Source: a bacterium
GTDB taxonomy: Bacteria; Bacillota_I; Bacilli_A; Mycoplasmatales; Mycoplasmoidaceae
Length of the DNA: 19,231 nucleotides
NCBI GenBank assembly: GCA_017633195.1
Contig: JAGBPV010000026.1
Span: forward strand, 1 to 19,231
Direction: 5' to 3'
The translations under genes and the position numbers were made by a program. The notes beneath the pieces were generated by a model that had not been told where the DNA came from, did not search any database, and saw nothing but the letters and a program-made list of their open reading frames with translations. Every line of letters starts with the position of its first letter. Within the stretch, counting starts at the first letter, position 1. Below, in pieces: positions 18,201 to 19,231 of this stretch.

Positions 18201-19231
18201 AGTTCATTTGTTATATCAGTATTTCTGTTTTCATTACTATTAGTTTTTGAAGCAGTTGATTGATCAAATCCTTGAATAATGTATTTTGAAGAAATACTAT
18301 TTTTTAATAAAATGCCATTATAAACTAATAAAACATTTGGGATTTCAGCATTTATGTTATTAGATAAACTAATTGTTGAAGGTAATATAACTTTTATATT
18401 TTTAATAATTTGACTTGTTGTAATATTTAAATCTTCAAAATTATATTTACTTCCATTTGTCTGAATTTGATTTGAAATGTAAGATGTAATTGCATTTACT
18501 AGTGATGTTTGATCATTATTTAATGCATAAATTGCTGAAACTTCATTAAATCCACTAATTTCTATTGTTTGATTTAATAAACTTTCTAATGCTGCAGCAA
18601 TTTGTTCATTAGAAACTTTACCTGTTGAATTAGGTGGCATTGGAGTGGTTCCAATAACTTGTCTAGTTACTTGTTCAAATCCAGTAACAGTATATGTATT
18701 AGTTTTACTATTTGATAATACTGTTTCATTGTATTTTAATGTAACATTAGGCATTTGTCCATTTTCATCTTGAACTAGTAAAACACCAGCAGGTAATGCA
18801 ACACTAATATTATTTAAAATATCACTAACAGTATAAGTTATTCCATTAATAGTTAAATTACCATTATTTAAACCTGTTGAAATTTCTTTATTAATTGCTG
18901 TCTTAATTGCAGTAATTAGTCCTGATGAATTAATTAATAGTGTGTTAGCAGCAGTTTGATTATCAAATCCAACAATATTAATGTTTTGATTTATCAGTGA
19001 TTCTATTTTACTTACAACAGAAGAATCATTTGTATTAGTAGATTTTTCAAATCCTGTTAATGTAAAATCACTTGTTTTACTTGTATTTTCTAAAGCAATT
19101 CCGTTATAACTTAATGTAACATTTGGAATTTGTCCAGCTTCATCATTAGTTAATGAAACTCCAGTCTTTGGATAAGTTACACTAATTCCTGCTGCAATTG
19201 ATGCTGCAGTATAAGTTAATTCACCAAGTTC
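1..19231 (-). CDS. Giant repetitive surface-protein-like gene, internal fragment (code 4, UGA = Trp)
   Basis: One frame is open across the window: 6410 codons from 19231 down to 2, without UAA or UAG. About 39 in-frame UGA codons must be read as Trp; no UGG was found. Both ends are missing, so start codon, ribosome site, signal peptide or lipobox, and C-terminal anchor cannot be seen. The visible part is about 0.7 MDa. Order from the N-terminal side: 33 tandem units (residues 1-4673), a block of eight Ig-like segments (about 4674-5563), then six further divergent units (about 5564-6410). Composition is rich in Asn, Ser, Thr, Ile and Leu, with about 27 Arg in total and few His or Cys; I see no transmembrane helix and no catalytic motif. 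Very large repetitive adhesion and gliding proteins are known in mollicutes, so an extracellular fibre, adhesin or stalk is the likeliest role, but that is inference. Frame continuity is certain from the sequence; function is not. Confidence 0.95.
263..719 (-). repeat. Divergent repeat unit R38 (tentative)
   Basis: M-T-V-N-N-I-V-F-N-P-N-Q-I-I matches the strand pair ending Y-T-A-S-E-I-I. G-V-E-G-F-N matches the closing T-G-F, and N-L-I-N-V-L-Q-K-N-L-S-P-N-L-A-L matches the junction. Between them the usual L-P-S-S-I-S is not visible, and there is an insert with P-A-F-L-L-P-W-Y (UGA at 482). Confidence 0.45.
720..1279 (-). repeat. Divergent repeat unit R37 (tentative, expanded)
   Basis: Recognisable parts are a helix N-L-A-T-L-K-N-E-L-I, then I-E-I-D-G-V-Y-F-N-A-N-T-L (compare I-N-G-V-T-Y-T-A-S-E-I), F-N-I-S-F-N-Y-G-G and N-G-E-W-I-I-S-G-F (UGA at 848). 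The piece between is expanded with Asn, Tyr and Gly. It may be a derived form of the unit with insertions. Confidence 0.45.
1280..1762 (-). repeat. Divergent repeat unit R36 (tentative)
   Basis: R-L-D-D-I-L-N-Y-Y-I could be the helix. L-F-P-S-T-V-I-Q-D-W, then G-T-F-T-I-T-G-F-N-D-N-N-Q and L-R-Q-N-I-L keep the central and closing elements, with Arg in the linker as in the main array. The region between helix and L-F-P-S is longer than usual and aromatic-rich (Y-N-W-N-N-L-L-D-Y-L). Unit borders are uncertain. Confidence 0.5.
1763..2140 (-). repeat. Repeat unit R35
   Basis: About 126 residues starting T-S-Y-T-L-T-A-Y. It contains F-I-V-K-D-I-S-F-T-N-N-Q-I; the L-P-S-S-I-S site is lost (N-L-N-A-A-S-V), but I-F-D-I-G-Y, Y-Y-T-I-T-G-F and I-L-P-S-T-I-N-L remain. 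UGA at 1805 follows the T-G-F. Confidence 0.65.
2141..2542 (-). repeat. Repeat unit R34 (array resumes after Ig-like block)
   Basis: A 134-residue unit starting N-W-N-Y-C-A-N-N-T (UGA at 2537). It has the helix I-E-N-T-L-N-N-E-I, F-V-I-N-G-S-N-Y-S-L-T-Q-I, T-L-P-S-S-V-S-Y-D-N-D-L-N-G, an A-S-G-L in place of T-G-F, a Pro/Gln linker, and L-L-D-N-S-L-S-S-S-I-S-L-P. Length and element order match the main array. Confidence 0.75.
2543..2874 (-). other. Ig-like segment H
   Basis: Y-Y-G-T-K-V-T-L-T-A-N, then V-T-Y-D-W-Y-C-N-G-T-L-V (UGA about 2738) and N-E-Y-Y-V-V-S-Y-I-N-G form a clear Ig/PKD-type domain. The last 25 or so residues, with L-L-L-P-A-T-L-N-L-S, already look like the junction that precedes a repeat unit. 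Confidence 0.7.
2875..3139 (-). other. Fn3-like segment G
   Basis: Y-Y-F-W-Q-E-E and G-E-W-S-N-P (UGAs about 3041 and 3013) are followed by Y-T-V-S-N-L-T-S-N-T-T-Y-R-V-I-I-A-N-A. The L-T-x-N-T-x-Y-R-V pattern is typical of fibronectin type III or related domains. About 88 residues, a normal length for that fold. Confidence 0.6.
3140..3539 (-). other. Beta-sandwich segment F with C-x-C
   Basis: About 133 residues with I-T-F-T-L-N-L-F-Q-N-G, I-S-L-S-F-T-S-L and N-T-L-T-F-T-V-P-I-N-W (UGA at 3245), then M-Q-V-Q-I-Y-L-N-G. Near the end lies T-C-N-C-T-I, the only C-x-C seen. It has no core Trp at the Ig position; it may be two smaller pieces. Confidence 0.45.
3540..3799 (-). other. Ig-like segment E
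   Basis: N-A-I-Y-Q-W-E-V-N-G-Q-P-I-G (UGA at 3704) gives the Ig core, followed by T-T-F-N-L-L-I-S. It is shorter than its neighbours (about 87 residues) and ends around N-P-I-N-E. Confidence 0.65.
3800..4135 (-). other. Ig-like segment D with glycine-rich loop
   Basis: It contains I-D-S-V-T-W-Y-V-N-G-K-E-I (UGA about 3992), then N-V-V-Y-A-T-F-T-F, both typical of an Ig/PKD sandwich. Between them and the next strands lies a Gly-rich piece, F-G-G-A-F-G-E-A and S-G-G-G-R (about 3850-3900), unlike anything else in the window. Confidence 0.65.
4136..4489 (-). other. Beta-sandwich segment C
   Basis: About 118 residues with alternating hydrophobic residues: F-S-I-T-Y-E-N-I, I-V-T-Y-K-L-V-N, G-T-Y-T-L-S-A-T-I and V-Q-S-L-T-I-T-Y. 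It lacks the core Trp, so the Ig assignment rests on pattern and neighbours only. It ends at P-E-W (UGA at 4136). Confidence 0.5.
4490..4795 (-). other. Ig-like segment B (clearest of the set)
   Basis: D-I-K-Y-Q-W-Y-K-N-N-E-A-I-S-G-S (UGA at 4667) followed by L-T-L-N-N-V and Y-Y-L-Q-V-S-Y is the classic Ig-like core layout. The Trp codon here is the best single proof that UGA means Trp. A second UGA (about 4514) gives V-D-V-W near the end. Confidence 0.75.
4796..5212 (-). other. Ig-like segment A
   Basis: It begins with a Ser/Thr-rich stretch and continues to S-I-S-W-T-L-N-G-V-S-L (UGA at 4964), then N-P-G-V-N-I-L-V-A-T-C-N. The W-x-x-N-G turn and the G-x-N-x-L-x-A pattern match a PKD/Ig-type sandwich. 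The first 50 or so residues may instead be a spacer after R33. Confidence 0.55.
5213..5542 (-). repeat. Repeat unit R33 (last before Ig-like block, no closing junction)
   Basis: About 110 residues starting K-W-F-S-N-T-T-V-S (UGA at 5537). It contains I-Y-T-N-S-E-I, E-L-P-N-T-I-S, K-G-Q-I-D-G-V-S-L-T-Y-N-S and L-D-G-F-K-P. The linker and the L-L-N-Q-x-I-N-V-S junction are missing, so the unit passes straight into different sequence. Confidence 0.8.
5543..5956 (-). repeat. Repeat unit R32
   Basis: A 138-residue unit starting K-Y-F-A-N-D-T-A-A-N-T-I, where Tyr stands at the position of the UGA Trp in neighbours. It has N-Y-P-I-S-N-V, N-V-P-T-Y-I-S, G-E-I-P-N-V-T-L-S-Y-S-G, V-T-G-F and T-G-I-N-A-Q-R-N-M-Q. 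It ends L-L-N-Q-T-I-N-L-S. Confidence 0.85.
5957..6352 (-). repeat. Repeat unit R31
   Basis: A 132-residue unit starting Q-W-F-S-T-Y-T-A-S-E-A-M (UGA at 6347). It has I-V-F-T-A-S-E-I, L-L-P-T-S-I-S, N-A-Q-I-P-N-V-S-L-S-Y-D-S, I-T-G-F and a very short linker. It ends L-L-N-Q-D-I-N-I-S. Confidence 0.85.
6353..6802 (-). repeat. Repeat unit R30
   Basis: A 150-residue unit starting Q-W-F-Y-N-T-P-A-E-N-L (UGA at 6797). It has S-I-L-C-L-T-Y-T-D-A-E-V, T-L-P-T-N-I-S and E-I-P-S-V-A-L-F-Y-N-S, a longer loop with several Ser/Tyr, then L-T-G-F and an Arg-free linker. It ends L-L-S-P-T-I-D-V-S. Confidence 0.85.
6803..7216 (-). repeat. Repeat unit R29
   Basis: A 138-residue unit starting K-W-F-S-N-I-T-A-A-N-A-I (UGA at 7211). 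It has I-S-Q-E-C-N-N-K (Cys), N-Y-P-V-S-D-V, T-L-P-Q-S-V-T, G-D-I-T-G-I-E-L-S-Y-N-G, I-D-G-F and the linker N-D-N-R-N-N. It ends L-L-N-Q-D-I-D-V-A. Confidence 0.85.
7217..7669 (-). repeat. Repeat unit R28
   Basis: A 151-residue unit starting Q-W-F-G-N-D-T-A-S-Q-A-L (UGA at 7664). It carries I-L-K-G-S-D-H-K-S, then N-I-T-Y-T-A-S-E-I, N-L-P-T-S-A-A, D-E-N-G-E-I-T-G-V and V-T-G-F. It ends L-L-G-Q-T-I-D-I-S. Confidence 0.85.
7670..8092 (-). repeat. Repeat unit R27
   Basis: A 141-residue unit starting T-W-F-S-K-F-T-A-A-Q-A-I (UGA at 8087). It has T-Y-S-I-A-N-I, N-I-P-S-S-I-S, I-T-N-V-T-I-S-Y-N-S, I-T-G-F and Q-T-G-I-N-D-N-R-N-Q-Q, matching R24. It ends L-L-Q-Q-D-I-D-V-S. Confidence 0.85.
8093..8545 (-). 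repeat. Repeat unit R26 (V-D-G-F class)
   Basis: A 151-residue unit starting Q-Y-F-S-T-S-A-S-Q. It has I-L-K-G-S-D-H-K-S before the helix, E-I-P-I-T-L-S-Y-N-S-I-E-L, I-V-D-G-F-S-T and a short linker. It ends I-L-N-E-D-I-D-V-S. A UGA Trp at 8474 lies in the pre-helix stretch. Confidence 0.85.
8546..8998 (-). repeat. Repeat unit R25 (V-D-G-F class)
   Basis: A 151-residue unit with a second A-S-S-S-L-F-S-D-L-T near its start. It has S-Y-T-L-S-E-V, N-L-P-S-T-I-T, Q-I-P-I-T-L-S-Y-N-S-I-E-L and I-V-D-G-F-S-T, almost the same as R26. It ends L-L-Q-Q-D-I-N-V-S. Confidence 0.85.
8999..9481 (-). repeat. Repeat unit R24
   Basis: A 161-residue unit. It opens with extra residues including A-S-S-S-L-F-S-D-L-T, also present in R25. 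It then has V-T-Y-T-A-S-E-I, N-L-P-S-N-V-S, I-T-G-I-T-L-F-Y-N-S, I-T-G-F and Q-T-G-I-N-D-N-R-N-Q (Arg encoded by CGA here, whereas AGA is usual). Its second half is very close to R27 in DNA. Confidence 0.85.
9482..9907 (-). repeat. Repeat unit R23 (V-D-G-F class)
   Basis: A 142-residue unit starting E-W-F-K-N-Y-T-A-S-E-A-L. The pre-helix stretch carries I-S-I-L-K-G-S, shared with R26 and R28. It has D-L-P-S-T-I-T, N-I-P-V-T-I-Y-F-N-N, I-V-D-G-F and a short linker. It ends L-L-Q-Q-D-I-N-V-G. Confidence 0.85.
9908..10318 (-). repeat. Repeat unit R22 (V-D-G-F class)
   Basis: A 137-residue unit starting K-W-F-S-S-Y-T-A-S-E-A-L (UGA at 10313). It has D-F-P-S-S-V-S, D-N-E-N-G-Q-I-P-I-T-L-W-Y-N-N (one residue shorter than I-P-N-V-T-L) and I-V-D-G-F with a short linker lacking Arg. 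It ends I-L-N-Q-D-I-N-V-A. Confidence 0.85.
10319..10726 (-). repeat. Repeat unit R21
   Basis: A 136-residue unit starting T-W-L-G-D-Y-T-A-A-Q-A-L (UGA at 10721). It contains T-Y-T-A-A-E-I, K-L-P-A-S-I-S, N-E-A-G-L-I-P-N-V-E-L, I-T-G-F and T-G-T-N-D-N-R-N-Q. It is the first T-G-F member of the three-unit pattern seen in R21-R27. Confidence 0.85.
10727..11146 (-). repeat. Repeat unit R20
   Basis: A 140-residue unit starting N-W-I-G-Q-D-S-A-V-E-A-L (UGA at 11141). It has I-Y-D-V-S-Q-I, I-P-S-N-I-S-L-Q-D-N-E-K-A, I-P-G-I-T-L-F-Y-N-S, T-G-F, and Q-T-G-I-N-E-R-R-N-E-K, the only linker with two Arg. It ends F-L-Q-Q-N-I-D-V-S. Confidence 0.85.
11147..11545 (-). repeat. Repeat unit R19
   Basis: A 133-residue unit starting S-Y-E-S-M-N-T-L-T-A-I-D-A-L, matching the start of R17. 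It has A-Y-S-I-S-Q-I, K-L-P-S-S-I-S, G-Q-I-I-P-V-S-L-L-Y-N-S, I-G-F and the linker E-N-S-N-R-N-N. It ends L-L-S-K-N-I-N-V-S. Confidence 0.85.
11546..12001 (-). repeat. Repeat unit R18
   Basis: A 152-residue unit starting T-W-F-A-N-A-T-A-A-E-A-L (UGA at 11996). It is close to consensus: L-Y-T-A-S-E-I, N-L-P-S-S-I-T, D-N-E-N-A-Q-I-P-N-V-T-L-F-Y-N-S and V-T-G-F, with a few extra Ser/Tyr/Pro residues before it, and a T-G-T-N-Y-N-R-N-Q linker. Confidence 0.85.
12002..12502 (-). repeat. Repeat unit R17 (low-complexity insert)
   Basis: A 167-residue unit starting S-Y-D-S-M-S-S-Y-T-A-I-D. After I-P-G-V-T-L-W-L-F-N comes an insert of about 35 residues of Ser, Asn, Thr and Pro with an internal short duplication (12159-12250) before V-T-G-F. 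It ends L-L-S-Q-N-I-N-V-S. Confidence 0.85.
12159..12250 (-). repeat. Short tandem duplication inside R17
   Basis: Two neighbouring copies of about 42 and 45 bases begin with the plus-strand word gatccaga (12159 and 12201) and share atttgcagat and ggtgtt. Both are multiples of three, so the frame is kept. They double a strand-plus-Ser/Asn-loop piece (N-L-I-Q-L-T-P-N-T-N-S-S-A-N and then F-I-N-L-S-A-N-S). Confidence 0.75.
12503..12952 (-). repeat. Repeat unit R16
   Basis: A 150-residue unit starting Y-W-F-N-N-M-T-A-S-Q-A-L, with a long Ser/Thr stretch before the helix. It contains S-Y-S-V-S-D-I, N-L-P-T-S-I-S, N-A-Q-I-P-N-V-T-L-S-Y-N-S and V-D-G-F with a Q-T-G-T-N-Y-N-R linker, a mix of the two closing classes. 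It ends L-L-N-Q-I-I-D-V-S. Confidence 0.85.
12953..13363 (-). repeat. Repeat unit R15
   Basis: A 137-residue unit. It has I-L-P-S-Y-I-S-L-T-D-A-E-N-G-V-I and S-G-F, then S-N-I-G-K-S-N-T-P-T, the last linker of the I-G type toward the C-terminal side. It ends L-L-S-Q-Y-I-N-V-Q. Confidence 0.85.
13364..13789 (-). repeat. Repeat unit R14 (irregular second half)
   Basis: A 142-residue unit. It contains V-A-W-T-A-Q-E-I (UGA Trp where other units have Tyr, about 13658) and V-L-P-T-Q-V-S, then E-I-S-G-V-E-I-Y-Y-G with a longer loop before I-K-G-F. The linker has A-N-R-N-N-T; the junction is N-V-I-S-Q-E-I-T-L-S. Confidence 0.75.
13790..14203 (-). repeat. Repeat unit R13
   Basis: A 138-residue unit starting T-Y-D-S-F-N-T-I-T-A-A-D-A-L. 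It has S-Y-T-A-S-E-I, T-L-P-S-T-I-S, Y-E-N-S-Q-I-P-N-V and T-G-F. The linker holds two UGA Trp codons (13880 and about 13850) and the junction is unusual: I-F-N-N-S-V-I-N-I-N. Confidence 0.8.
14204..14614 (-). repeat. Repeat unit R12
   Basis: A 137-residue unit. T-L-P-K-S-I-S-L-S-D-A-L-N-G is close to R11, suggesting these neighbours are sister copies. S-G-F is followed by A-T-N-I-G-N-S-I-V and then L-L-N-Q-N-I-N-V-S. Confidence 0.85.
14615..15019 (-). repeat. Repeat unit R11
   Basis: A 135-residue unit starting G-Y-D-N-I-T-A-A-N-A-L. It contains G-V-C-Y-S-A-K-D (Cys in the Y-T-A-S-E-I strand), E-L-P-K-S-I-S, a D-A-L-T-G loop shared with R12, and F-G-F. The junction is G-L-L-K-Q-T-I-A-I-N. 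Confidence 0.85.
15020..15523 (-). repeat. Repeat unit R10 (longest unit)
   Basis: A 168-residue unit. It is normal as far as S-G-F; then comes an expanded Gln/Ser/Thr linker (about 15110-15200) and W-Q-L-K-R (UGA at 15089) before L-M-L-Q-N-G-I-N-I-S. The extra length is all in the linker, and the fold core (I-L-P-S-F-I-S, N-G-L-L-T-G-V) is kept. Confidence 0.8.
15524..15964 (-). repeat. Repeat unit R9 (proline-rich linker)
   Basis: A 147-residue unit with Y-T-A-S-E-I replaced by F-T-A-S-E-I, S-L-P-S-S-I-T, D-G-E-I-P-N-I and T-G-F. The linker D-L-G-T-T-P-V-P-N-P followed by L-P-I-P-F-K-N-P-A-P is the most Pro-rich stretch in the window. S-R-D-E-L-I-A and I-L-N-S-V-I-T-I-K close it. Confidence 0.8.
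15965..16384 (-). repeat. Repeat unit R8
   Basis: A 140-residue unit. It contains I-F-S-T-Q-D-I-C (one of few Cys), Y-L-P-P-S-I-T, N-D-E-N-G-V-I-D-G-V and T-G-F, then E-I-G-N-T-D-V-P-T-Q-T-P-T-P, a Pro/Thr linker. It ends I-L-S-T-T-I-A-L-S. Confidence 0.8.
16385..16846 (-). repeat. Repeat unit R7 (Ser/Thr/Asn-rich linker)
   Basis: A 154-residue unit starting G-Y-N-A-T-T-A-A-D-A-L. The helix carries an unusual K-M-W-L (UGA at 16760). It has I-L-P-S-D-I-T, G-Q-I-P-V-Q-L, and Q-G-F followed by A-V-G-Q-T and a long Ser/Asn/Thr run before D-I-N-E-L-I-A. It ends L-L-N-A-T-I-N-V-A. Confidence 0.8.
16847..17308 (-). repeat. Repeat unit R6 (insertion in the central loop)
   Basis: A 154-residue unit. 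The usual L-P-S-x-I-S is interrupted: F-P-Q-N is followed by about ten extra residues including A-W-S-N-A-A-L-T-N-S (UGA Trp at 17123) before I-S-L-T-D-D-E-N-G resumes. The linker after T-G-F is also atypical (Q-Q-S-L-Q-E-V), and the normal L-L-N-Q-x-I-N junction is replaced by N-Y-A-P-L-S-F-S-N-L-I-V-S. Confidence 0.8.
17309..17737 (-). repeat. Repeat unit R5
   Basis: A 143-residue unit starting D-Y-S-N-T-T-A-A. It has Q-L-P-S-G-I-S, T-S-Q-I-P-G-V-E-I-S-Y-N-G, N-G-F, and an I-G-T-T linker rich in Asn and Ser that ends S-T-R-N-Q. It closes with L-L-N-E-N-I-S-L-S. Confidence 0.85.
17738..18166 (-). repeat. Repeat unit R4
   Basis: A 143-residue unit starting G-F-T-N-I-T-A-A-D-A-L. It contains N-L-P-S-S-I-T, D-D-E-N-A-Q-I-P-G-V and K-G-F, then the linker D-I-G-T-A-P-I-P-S-T followed by S-R-N-E-L. 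It ends L-N-Q-S-I-S-L-P. Confidence 0.85.
18167..18553 (-). repeat. Repeat unit R3
   Basis: A 129-residue unit starting G-F-N-E-V-S-A-I. It has I-L-P-S-T-I-S-L, N-I-N-A-E-I-P-N-V, a Q-G-F closing strand and a short N-E-N-R-N-T-D linker that belongs to the class common in the middle of the array. It ends L-L-N-Q-D-I-N-I-V. Confidence 0.85.
18554..18970 (-). repeat. Repeat unit R2
   Basis: A 139-residue unit starting G-F-D-N-Q-T-A-A-N-T-L. It has V-A-L-P-A-G-V-L-L, D-E-N-G-Q-M-P-N-V-T-L, V-T-G-F and the first visible Pro-containing linker, V-I-G-T-T-P-M-P-P. It ends L-L-N-Q-T-I-E-I-S. Confidence 0.85.
18971..19231 (-). repeat. Repeat unit R1 (cut by right edge)
   Basis: The window opens inside the unit, at L-T-Y-T-A-A-S-I. 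The usual L-P-S-S-I-S is replaced by Y-P-K-T-G-V-S, followed by a normal N-D-E-A-G, I-P-N-V-T-L-S-Y-N-G, L-T-G-F and a short linker without Arg, then I-N-Q-N-I-N-I-V. The helix and T-A-A-D-A-L part lie outside the window. Confidence 0.8.

Larger units (their letters stand above)
5213..19231 (-). repeat. Tandem array of 33 protein repeat units, R1-R33
   Basis: The array consists of back-to-back units of 110-168 residues, mostly 130-155. Consensus elements in order: T-A-A-D-A-L; a 10-60 residue Ser/Thr/Asn stretch; helix L-x-x-A-I-x-x-x-I-x-x-E-I; G-F-x-I-N-x-I-x-Y-T-A-S-E-I-I-x-x-I; L-P-S-S-I-S-L-x-D-N-E-N-A; I-P-N-V-x-L-x-Y-N-S-I-x-L-x-N-T; F-x-I-T-G-F; a linker; then L-x-S-L-L-N-Q-x-I-N-V-S. 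The D-N-E-N-G ... T-x-G-F half recalls the mollicute lipoprotein-associated type-17 domain (Pfam Lipoprotein_17 family), from memory only. Units are diverged at DNA level, so this is an old array with some younger duplications. Unit boundaries are placed after I-N-V-S and are my convention. Confidence 0.9.

Noticed and set aside
482..18754. About twenty separate minus-strand genes, some adjacent or nearly so
   Set aside because: They share one frame and every boundary is UGA; the starts are internal Met, Leu or Val codons (several are TTG or GTG) in the middle of a repeat unit. They are pieces of one gene.
1..19231. A pseudogene full of premature stops
   Set aside because: Only UGA occurs, never UAA or UAG, and UGA falls at structurally sensible Trp sites. 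The reading frame is kept across insertions of varied length.
5213..19231. CRISPR array or DNA-level satellite
   Set aside because: The periodicity is at protein level, with units of about 400-500 bases, diverged DNA and no constant short repeat with unique spacers.
2..19231. UGA = Gly code (as in some candidate phyla)
   Set aside because: Junction sites alone would allow it, but the Ig-like core positions require Trp, and Gly is already plentifully encoded by GGN while UGG is absent.
1..19231. Promoters, terminators, tRNAs or mobile elements
   Set aside because: In such A+T-rich DNA, TATAAT-like words occur everywhere. No hairpin with a T-run at a gene end, tRNA cloverleaf, transposase motif or inverted repeat pair could be supported, and there is no intergenic space.

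Overview
The whole window is the inside of one giant gene on the minus strand. Read with UGA as tryptophan (genetic code 4), a single frame stays open from base 19231 down to base 2: 6410 codons with no UAA or UAG and neither a start nor a stop codon. Read with the standard code, the same frame breaks into about twenty apparent genes. These all lie in one frame, and every break is a UGA. The DNA is very A+T-rich (roughly a quarter G+C by eye). I counted about 39 in-frame UGA codons and no UGG. Several UGAs fall on the core tryptophan of Ig-like domains (Y-Q-W-Y-K-N, V-T-W-Y-V-N-G, Y-D-W-Y-C-N-G), which fixes the meaning as Trp and not Gly. Together this points to a mollicute (Mycoplasma, Malacoplasma, Ureaplasma or Spiroplasma-like) bacterium; I cannot name a species.

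Layout from the N-terminal side (right edge) to the C-terminal side (left edge): (1) bases 5213-19231 hold 33 tandem units of about 130-165 residues (R1-R33; R1 is cut by the edge). Each has an amphipathic helix (A-I-x-x-E-I), a strand pair ending Y-T-A-S-E-I, a central L-P-S-x-I-S with D-x-E-N-A-x-I-P-N-V-x-L-x-Y-N, a closing T-G-F or V-D-G-F, a variable linker, and a junction L-L-N-Q-x-I-N-V-S followed by T-A-A-D-A-L. (2) Bases 2543-5212 hold about 890 residues of different sequence that I divide into eight beta-sandwich-like (Ig/PKD/Fn3-like) segments. (3) Bases 1-2542 return to the first repeat family, with two recognisable units (R34, R35) and four progressively more divergent ones (R36-R39), R39 running off the left edge.

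The repeat unit resembles the mollicute 'lipoprotein-associated type-17' domain in its D-x-x-G / V-x-L-x-Y / T-x-G-F pattern, but this is from memory of the family and needs a profile search. The array has regional structure: the N-terminal third uses linkers with an I-G-T-x-P-x-P motif, the middle uses T-G-x-N-x-N-R-N-Q linkers, and R21-R27 show a three-unit higher-order period. By composition (rich in Asn, Ser, Thr, Ile, Leu; very little Arg, His, Cys, Trp) and architecture, the product is most likely an enormous secreted or surface-anchored fibrous protein, perhaps an adhesin or stalk. That role is an inference: the signal peptide or lipobox and any membrane anchor would lie outside the window. 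There is no intergenic DNA and no RNA gene, promoter, terminator, mobile element or CRISPR array that I can support.
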